Assembly: GCA_036362985.1 (NCBI GenBank)
Contig: JAYGXS010000004.1
Span: 62,929,888 to 62,993,887 of the forward strand
Length of the DNA stretch: 64,000 bases
Source: Ligula intestinalis
Taxonomy: Eukaryota; Platyhelminthes; Cestoda; Diphyllobothriidea; Diphyllobothriidae
Reading direction: 5' to 3'
The position numbers and the translations under genes were made by a program. Below, piece after piece: positions 57,400-64,000 of this stretch. Under the pieces are notes generated by a model. The model was given only the letters and a program-made list of their open reading frames with translations, was not told where the DNA came from and did no database searches. Each line of letters begins with the position of its first letter. Position 1 is the first letter of the stretch.

Positions 57400-58420
57400 C
57401 CTAAATGCTCGACCTGATAACTGATGAATACACTTTTTGACATCAAAAGCACAATGAAAGAACTGATAAGAGTTTTGAACCAAAATGTACTGCGGTCATT
57501 TAATGCTAAACGTTGGGCGAATGACAGACGCAGCCAAAAGTTTTGATTTTCCTTCGGGGCTTTTAAACTTTTGGTCTAAGTGCGTTCGAGGTAGAAGCAA
57601 GATGTTGCGCACATAAAGTGGTTGCGCGTTGCTTAAATAAAACGTAAATATGATGCTTTAACCAGATCCGGCCAAAAATAAGCAGTAGATGTAAGATGGC
57701 ACATAATGTTTCTTTTATATTTGAAACGGTTACACCATCTTAACACTGATTAAGTCTCCAAGAAGAAAATAATGATTCTAGGAATTTTTGTTTATGACCA
57801 TGTTTTTCAGGTGCACCCTTGTAAATTGAGCTGCCCTATGTAATCGTATAAATCTAAATTATGTTTTAAGATTTAATACAAACTTCCTCCAGTTCAGGTG
57901 CGCCCTTGCCCTTTTTACTAACCAAATTACGCGGGAACGATATATTTTGTTAGAACTATCTTTCTTCCTATATACAGCAACAACAATGGAAATGGTTGCA
58001 TTAAAAACATATGGCTTTTTAGCCTACGGCCGAGGATAAAACTTGCACAGTGTGTCGTTACAGAAAATTAAATGACGGCAAATTTGTTGAGGGATATTTT
58101 TGCGCTTTGCCAAAAAGCTCAACTCTTAAAAGTTTATTTTGTGTGCATTTTTGAGCTGCAACAGATGCATTTAGCCATTATTAGGTTAGGTGAGGTAAAT
58201 AAATGTAGTAAGCTTAGCCTAGGGTGTGTTCATATACAGTACCTCTGACCACCACACGAACTTTGTTTAGTTCGGAAGTCTATTCGATCGGTGTTCGCAC
58301 ATTCCTGAGTGAATACAATTATATATATATTTTAATCTGACACAAAAAGCTCCACTTATTCGATTGCTTTATGCACTTAAAGAGCAGGTGATATGCCGGT
58401 AGGATTGTCCCTATGAGTAC
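57400..58420 (+). repeat. R3 tandem-repeat unit 1
   Basis: Landmarks shared with later units in order: GCTCGACCT (57407), a GACTTAGTC-like word, CTGCCCT, CAGGTGCGCC (57896), ATTACG-GG, AGATATATTTTG-type words, TTTTGTGTGCATTTTT, GCCATTATTAG, AAAGCTCCACT and AGAGCAGGTGA (58380). Units follow at 61660, 62230 and 63040. Confidence 0.7.
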
Positions 58421-58763
58421 GCAGAAAATAGCATAAGGCTTTCGGTCGCGCAGTCATTTGGAAATTGTCCGCGTCTATGTCACTTAAATACTGATTAATT
58501 TCCAAGAACGAACTCATAATTTGAGATAATGTGTACAGTATTGAAAGTGCTGCAAGCGACATTTTACAATTTGAAAAAGACCGGTAAGCAATCGCAAAAC
58601 AACATTCAGTAGGATTGCAAAACTCTTTATCATGCAATCCAATTTCAAATATTTTCAAATACGCTAGCATGCTGCCTCTGTGATGAGCTTCTTTCTGACC
58701 GCTGCGAAAAAGTGAATTCTGTAAAAAAATTTGTTGACTGAATTGTGAAAAAACTCGTGGCAT
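58377..58763 (-). CDS. 128-codon open frame in R3 region, function unknown
   Basis: One of the longer uninterrupted frames in the last 10 kb. It begins MPRVFSQFSQQIFLQ and contains FEIGLHDKEFCNPTECCFA and MSLAALSILYTLSQ. No domain is recognised. The complement of its middle (58500-58740) is homologous to 61400-61640 on the plus strand, where the frame is destroyed. The start codon lies at the edge of a tRNA-like sequence. It is more likely repeat-borne than a host gene, and real translation is doubtful. Confidence 0.2.
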   Translation of the reverse strand: MPRVFSQFSQQIFLQNSLFRSGQKEAHHRGSMLAYLKIFEIGLHDKEFCNPTECCFAIAYRSFSNCKMSLAALSILYTLSQIMSSFLEINQYLSDIDADNFQMTARPKALCYFLRTHRDNPTGISPAL

Positions 58764-58840
58764 TCGGCGGGATTCAAACCTGTACAGGAAAGTGGCCTTT
58801 TAGCCAAGACAATGCTCTACTCACTTGAGCTACGCATTTC
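58760..58840 (-). tRNA. tRNA-like locus, degenerate
   Basis: Minus strand: box A-like GTAGCTCAAGTGA, D arm GCTC/GAGC, box B-like GGTTTGAATCCC, a CGAATGC 3' end and a following T-run. The 5' and 3' acceptor strands do not pair and the central region is too long. It is related to the pair at 37174-37388. Pseudogene or SINE head. Confidence 0.5.
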
Positions 58841-59330
58841 GCGCTTCACACCGTGATTTAAATCACTCTCTGATCGAAATTACCCGAACAACTATTCTCC
58901 TCACATGTAATCCACCAATGCGGGACAGCAAGTTGACCTGCCAAGCAGGATTTCCTAAACCATCATCTAGAATCTATCAGAATGACTACAAGGCTAAAGT
59001 AATTATTATGTAAAATGTAAAAAATGTCCACTTAAATAGAATGCCTTCATAGATTCATATATATTGTATGGATATCATGCACAATAAAAACCTTGCTTGT
59101 GCTTAGTTGATAGGAAGTTACGCCTTCATTAAATGGTATTTTAAAGTGAAGAAATAACTTCGGTTTTAAAAAAAAGTTTATACATTGCCGAATTATTTTG
59201 AAACCTACCGACTGCTAGAACTGAGTTCACGTTTAACAAACTGTTTAATGTGTTCATTCACTATAAGGAACAGTACTTGTCTGTACACTGTGTGAAAGCG
59301 TGCTTGCACAGATTTCAAAAAAATCACAAT
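58841..59330. other. No gene recognised
   Basis: A 62-codon frame (58825-59013) has no motif. Confidence 0.4.
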
Positions 59331-59334
59331 ATTC

Positions 59335-59870
59335 CCATTGTTAATATAAGAAGTTAGTTTATGGCAAACACTTTTTTCAGCAGCTCATCAGACCAAAAAA
59401 CTGCAAGAGAAATTAACGTTGTACATAAGAATTAAAGTTTGAATAGGTAGAAATACCAACAGTTATCTAATACGGGTGCTGGTTTGCCAACGCGGACTAT
59501 GTCAGTTTGCGCATGCAGGCCATGTCAGCCTGTTGGTGGAGGGATTGTCGCTTGTTGGTAGGGGCGAAATCCTATCGCCACCTGGTGTCGGTTTTTGGGT
59601 AATGGAAGTAACAGAGCTTGTGTCAGCATCTGCTGAAAACACAGCACTGAATTTGCTAGCCTTATAGCTACTGCTTCGGCTGTTGCAAACATTCGTTGGC
59701 CTAGGCCTTTAAAAACTAAGATTGTGCCCTGTAGACCACCTGAAAGGCTTTGTTATTATGGACTCGAAGGTTCGTATCGACAAGATGTGCGGGAATTGCA
59801 CTCGAGATCGATCTAGGTTTACCTTTACTTAGCCAGGCCGGTAATTGCTCACGTACCCTCGCTTTAAGCG
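59335..59870 (-). pseudogene. PLE lineage C endonuclease 3' part and pLTR, inverted
   Basis: The complement matches 60150-60680 nearly base for base over long stretches. It covers the EN interior (TRSRSSAI and FQVVYRA-like words in shifted frames), the AEAVAIRLA region, the tail and the pLTR with a hammerhead-like core at 59362-59399. That core keeps UUUGGU, CUGAUGA and GAAA but has lost two bases of stem II. Confidence 0.8.
59362..59399 (-). ncRNA. Hammerhead remnant, family C
   Basis: UUUGGU, CUGAUGA, GCUGCU, GAA, AAAAGUGUU, U, GCCA. Compared with 53941-53982 stem II is shortened and stem III is no longer palindromic, so it is probably inactive. Confidence 0.6.
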
Positions 59871-60665
59871 CACCAAAAAGCCTGTCACCTTAACTGCAGA
59901 AAAGAAAGACGCGTTCATAAGATTGCTTTTCTTAGGTTATGCAACCAAAGAGCTGGTCAGTCGACGCTTGGGGACTGCAATCACAAACGCTTTCCCAGCG
60001 GGGAGCTTACACGTGCTCTTCGTGAACAATCCCTTTCTACGATTGAAAGGTAAAGACTGACTCTCTTTGGAGGATACATCAATGTGCATTTAATCTTTTA
60101 CTTGTTCCTGTGGAGCGGGATTCATCGGCCGTACAACGAGGCCTCTTGTAAAGAGGGTACGTGTGCACATCCGACCTGGCTAATCAAAGGTGAAACTAGA
60201 TCGATCTCGAGTGCTATTCTTGCCCATCTTGTCGATACGAACCATCGAGCCGATACCAGCAAAGCTTTGCAGGTGGTCTACAGGGCACCATCTTATTTTT
60301 TAAAGGCCTACGCCAACGGATGTTTGCAACAGCCGAAGCAGTAGCTATAAGGCTAGCAAATCCAGTGCTGTGTTTTCAGCAGATGCTGACACAAGCTTTG
60401 TCACTTCCATGACTTTAACCGACACTAGGTGGTGAAAGGATTTCGCCCCTCAAAACTAGCGACAATCCCTCAACCAACACGCTGACATGGCCTGCATGCG
60501 TAAACTGACATAGTCCGCGTTGGCAAATCAGCGCTCGTATTAGATTGTTGTTGATTTTTCTACTTATTCAATCTTAAATTCTTATGCACAACGTGAATTT
60601 CCCTTGCAATTGTTTGGTCTGATGAAGAGCTTTTAAAAAAATTGTTTGCCATAAAATAACTTCTT
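59845..60665 (+). pseudogene. PLE lineage C, endonuclease copy with 3' pLTR
   Basis: The plus strand gives VTLTAEKKDAFIRLLFLGYA (59887-59946) and RRLGTAITNAF, then in shifted frames an EN core (IGRTT-RGLL-KRVRVH) and SSAILAHLVDTNHRADTS near 60205. The tail and pLTR follow, with a decayed hammerhead near 60613-60653 (CUGAUGA present, GAAA mutated to UAAA). It lies head to head with the inverted copy at 59335-59870. Stops and frameshifts are numerous. Confidence 0.82.
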
Positions 60666-60674
60666 ATATTAATC

Positions 60675-61067
60675 ATGGGAATATTTGCGGAAGTTAGACA
60701 ATTCAAAGACGACGCGATGTTAAAGGAACTCAATAGATTCCTAAAGTTTGTCACCAGGTTTGCTGAGGCAAACGTAACAGCCAAATTCCTATCAGAACGT
60801 TTAGAACGAGGTGAATATCCAAGACAGTACTGGAAAAGCTTACGAAGAAACCATGTAGCCGTTTCTATGGCTGCACTAAGAAGACATGTGGAAAGCTACC
60901 TGGAGACTTTTAACGCCGGAATTCTGGAACTTCAAAGCAACCGAAGTCAAAGAGCAGCGGTTCGTTTTAGCCAATCAGCGTCCGTGTTAGATAGTCATTT
61001 TTTTCTACGTATTCCAACTTTAATTGTTATGTTCAGCGTTAATTTCCCTTGCAAACTTTTGGTCTGA
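60675..61067 (+). pseudogene. Internally deleted PLE-C: N-terminal domain fused to tail
   Basis: A 130-codon open frame directly follows the pLTR of the preceding copy. The first ~94 residues (MGIFAEVRQF, KFLSERLERGEYPRQYWKSL, VSMAALRRHVESYLETF) resemble a PLE N-terminal domain. Then at about 60958 the DNA jumps to the PLE-C tail (AGCCAATCAGCGTCCGTGTT), which is translated to the stop. RT and EN are absent. The tail ends in a hammerhead-like core at 61059-61097. The unit pLTR, N-domain, tail, pLTR looks like a non-autonomous PLE derivative with an intact frame. Confidence 0.7.
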
Positions 61068-61097
61068 TAAAGCGTTGGTGAAAACATTTGCTTGCCA
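61059..61097 (+). ncRNA. Hammerhead-type ribozyme, family C (diverged)
   Basis: UUUUGGU, CUGAUAA (one change), AGCGUUGGU as stem II with A-U and G-G ends, GAAA, ACAUUUGCUU, GCCA. Helix I is intact. The box 1 change and broken palindrome suggest reduced or no activity. Confidence 0.55.
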
Positions 61098-61390
61098 TAA
61101 ACTGACTTCTAATTTTACAAAAGACAAGCATCATGCCGTATCAATCAGGGGAACATTAACGCATTGATGTATGTGATGCATTATGAATGAACGCTGCACA
61201 ATCGTAATACATTTCAACATTTGGAATTTTTTAATGCCGAAGTTAACCCTTGTTTAATCATGAAATTTAAAGAAGGCATAATTTCCTACAAAGTATGTAC
61301 ATACGAGGATTTCTGCATCAATGTAATCCATAAAATATGTTTTGATTTATAATGGTTACCAAAATAAATGGTAAAAGATCATACTATTTA
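61098..61390. other. No gene recognised
   Basis: AT-rich DNA between the PLE-C cluster and R3 unit 2. Confidence 0.4.
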
Positions 61391-61399
61391 AGTAGCCGT

Positions 61400-62125
61400 T
61401 TTTACAGAATCTTATTTTTGCAGCGGTCAAAAGGAAGCTCCTCACTGAGTCAGCGTCCCAGCGCGACTGAAAATAATTGAAATTGGATTGCATGATAAAC
61501 AGCATTGCAACCCTTCTAATTATTGTTTTTTGATTGCTCACTGGTCTTTTTTAAATTGCAGACTATTTCTTGCAGCACTTGCCATACTGCTTATCCTTCT
61601 TGTTGGACTGCCCTCTGCTGTTAATGAACTTTTCGCGTTTTCTTTGCATATTGAATAAAAAGTCTTCTTTTTACGTGCGCCTTCTCTCTATTTACCGACC
61701 ATATTACGTGGAGAAGATAAATGTTGCTAAGTTTACCTTTTTTATATGTACAGTTGTAACAGCGGGAGCGATAACGCTAAACCGTACATATTATTTTAGC
61801 GTACGCTGATGATAAACCGCGTGCCTTCTGTCTTAACGAAAAGAAGGTCATGGTGAATTTGGTCAGATATATATTTTCGCTTTGCTTATTAGTTCAACTG
61901 GTTATTGAACATTCTGTGTGTGAGCCACACCAAATGTCTAATACGGTCAAATTATTAGCTGAAGCGGAATAAATAAATGCAGTTAAGCTTACCTCTTGGA
62001 AAAAGGGTGGTGTATACTTTTAGAAAGCATACAAAGAATTTCATATACATATTTATCCGACACAGAAAACTCCACTGATTCCATTACTTTACAGAGCACT
62101 TGCAGAGCAGGTGACTTGTTGGACT
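61400..62125 (+). repeat. R3 tandem-repeat unit 2
   Basis: The 61400-61640 part is homologous to the complement of 58500-58740 (shared ATTGGATTGCATGATAAA). From 61600 the CTGCCCTCTG, TTTACCGACCATATTACGTGG and ACAGAGCACTTGCAGAGCAG landmarks follow in R3 order. Confidence 0.7.
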
Positions 62126-62825
62126 CATTGGTACGAATGGCTCGCAAAATGTAACATATGACCATAGGTTGCACAATAAAGCCTTTTAAACATGACTTGT
62201 TTTTATACCGTTCAAACACCGACTTAGTCCCCAAAAAATCATAACTTCTGAAATTTTGTTCTTATGTACATGCTTTTATATGCACCTATATTGAAATCCT
62301 TCTCTACGGACTGCCCTCCTTTTCTGAAAAAAAAAACATTTCTATTTCGTTCGCATGTTTAAAAAAACTCCGTTCACTTCAGGTGCGAAATTTGTGTATT
62401 TACTAATCAAATTACATGGAAAAGATATATTTTGCTAAAGCTATCTTTTTCCTGTATAAATTTATGGCAGTTGGTGTGATTGCATAAAAAATATGTTTTT
62501 TGGCCCACGTTTGAGGATAAACCTATAACAGTGGGTCGTAATGGAAAATTCGATGACATCAAATTAGTTCAAGGATATCTTTGCGCGTTGCCAATTACAT
62601 CAAAATCTCATAGTATATTTTGTGTGCATTTTTACCGCACCAGATGTCCAAAGCCATTATTAGTTTAGGCGGGGTATATTAATGCATTTAGGCTTGCCTC
62701 CTGAAGAAGCAGGGGTGTGTATGTTTACATAGCATAATATATTGCATATACATGTTTATTCGACATAGAAAGCTCCACTAATTCAATTACCTTACAGAGC
62801 ACTTGCAAAGCAGGTGACTTACCGC
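62126..62825 (+). repeat. R3 tandem-repeat unit 3
   Basis: Follows unit 2 directly. The AGAGCACTTGCA-AGCAGGTGACTT landmark recurs about 702 bases after unit 2. It contains GACTTAGTCCCC, GGACTGCCCTCC, TTCAGGTGCG, AATTACATGG and TTTTGTGTGCATTTTT. Confidence 0.75.
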
Positions 62826-64000
62826 TTAGGGAGTTTATGGCGTTGCAAGGTTTCACTGGGGGACGCGCTAAAAGCCGCAAAATTGATGACCGACCGCAAA
62901 TGCTGGCTCAGTAAGTGGAAAAACGTGAAAGCACAGAAAATAAGCACGTAATCGGCAGAATCTATATTTAAATCTGAAGTTACACAAAGGCTTTGAAGGT
63001 TAGTTTATCAAAATAGTATAAGGAGTTTCAGCAAAAACGCTCGACCTAATGACTAAGGCATCCATTTTTTGGCATTGGAAGCAGAAGGAAAGTATACAGA
63101 GGAGGATTTTTACCACTATTTGTGATGGTTCCATAGACAAAGCGAGAGGCAAACGGCAGACACAGCTTTTTTATGACACCTTAAATATTGCCATCAAAGT
63201 GCGTTCAAGGATGGAGCCAGACCTTAGGCACATGGAGTGATGGTGTGTTGCTAAGCGTTGTTTGCAGTTTACGTTATTATTATGCCTTGAACAATTCAAG
63301 GCCGGAACGGAATTATTTATTTCTTAAATGTTTGAATATTACCCGTTTTATGCAATTTAAATGCTGATATGGTCTCGAAAAATGAAATTTTAATTTCAGA
63401 CATGTTACTATGCAGATGCTTTTAATGTGTGTCTTCATGAAATACTTTTGAGCTCATTGCCCTCTGTTCTTGTAACATTTTTCTATTTTCTTTGCATACC
63501 TTATCAAATTTCCTTCACTGTAGGTGGTCTCTTCCTCCATATACTTATCACGTTACGTGGGGAGAAACATGTTGGAAGAAATTTTGTTCCTAATTACAGT
63601 AATAACAGCAGGCGTGATTGTATTAAACAATATATGGTCTTTTAGCCCTCTTTCAATGATAGAACTCGTGCCTTCAGTCATAACGAAAAAGTAAATGATG
63701 GCTTATTGGGTCAGAGATGTTATTTTGCTTTGCTACTTAGCTCACCTGGTTATAGTATAATCTGCGTCCATTTGTACGCCGAACCGGATGTCCAAAAACA
63801 TCAAATTATTAAGTAAGATGGAATGTTGAAATGCAGTTAGGCTTGCCTTCTGAAGAAACGGGTATTTGTCTGTTTTGAAACTATATTAGATTGCATATAC
63901 ATATTTTAATACCAGCATGTTCAATTAAATTGATTGCTTTATGCAGTCACAGAGCAGGTGAATAGCCGGACGCATTGCCGCTAATGACGGGTACAAATTA
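62826..64000 (+). repeat. R3 tandem-repeat unit 4 (with insertion, runs off window)
   Basis: CTCGACCTAATGACTAAGGC (63041) matches unit 1 at 57409. Then TTGCCCTCTG, GTTACGTGGGGAGAAA, AGTTAGGCTTGCCTTCTGAA and CACAGAGCAGGTGAATAGCC occur in R3 order. It is longer than units 2 and 3 by roughly 450 bases. A 63-codon frame at 63049-63240 is unassigned. Confidence 0.65.

Noticed and set aside
1..64000. CRISPR arrays, bacterial operons, rRNA genes
   Set aside because: No regularly spaced short repeats, Shine-Dalgarno/ORF packing or rRNA core words were seen; the window is eukaryotic in character.

Overview
This is an AT-rich metazoan nuclear window in which almost everything recognisable is transposon-derived. 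No host protein-coding gene could be identified. The dominant elements are Penelope-like retroelements (PLEs: a reverse transcriptase, RT, followed by a GIY-YIG endonuclease, EN). Also present are a CR1/Jockey-type LINE, a hAT DNA transposon, several MITE or foldback families, tRNA-like repeats and a roughly 0.7 kb tandem repeat. Endonuclease-bearing PLEs with hammerhead ribozymes in their pseudo-LTRs (pLTRs), together with CR1-type LINEs, fit a lophotrochozoan genome. A parasitic flatworm (cestode or trematode) is my best guess, but this is an inference from repeat content only.

Layout. 0-7.7 kb: PLE N-terminal remnant, a foldback element with ribozyme remnants, a local duplication, and three copies of a ~540 bp inverted-repeat family (R1). 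7.9-9.6 kb: decayed LINE (+), followed by a PLE-C EN scrap. 10.8-19.5 kb: a dense cluster of PLE lineage A (copies at 10.8-12.4, 14.2-16.1, 16.1-16.9 and 17.6-18.6 kb) with ribozyme-bearing pLTRs. 23.4-24.2 kb: PLE scraps. 26.1-30.6 kb: a near full-length PLE-A inside nested inverted and direct repeats. 31.7-34.3 kb: PLE-B scrap, PLE-A tail, and the second LINE copy (-). 37-40.5 kb: paired tRNA-like loci and PLE-A and PLE-B pieces. 42.9-45.0 kb: fourth R1 copy and a hAT element with intact termini and target-site duplication. 45-51.4 kb: nothing recognised. 51.4-56.5 kb: PLE-A tail pair, then a PLE-B with a PLE-C nested inside it. 57.4-64 kb: degenerate tandem repeats (R3) interrupted by a PLE-C cluster.

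The unifying theme is a set of hammerhead-ribozyme (HHR) families, A to D, each tied to a PLE lineage. They lie in pLTRs that usually flank the PLE body in inverted orientation, so one ribozyme is sense and the other antisense. The best example (53941-53982) can be paired completely by eye. All PLE, LINE and hAT reading frames carry stops, frameshifts or truncations, so they are annotated as pseudogenes. Repeat boundaries were set by eye and are accurate to roughly 5-20 bases unless a duplication fixes them.
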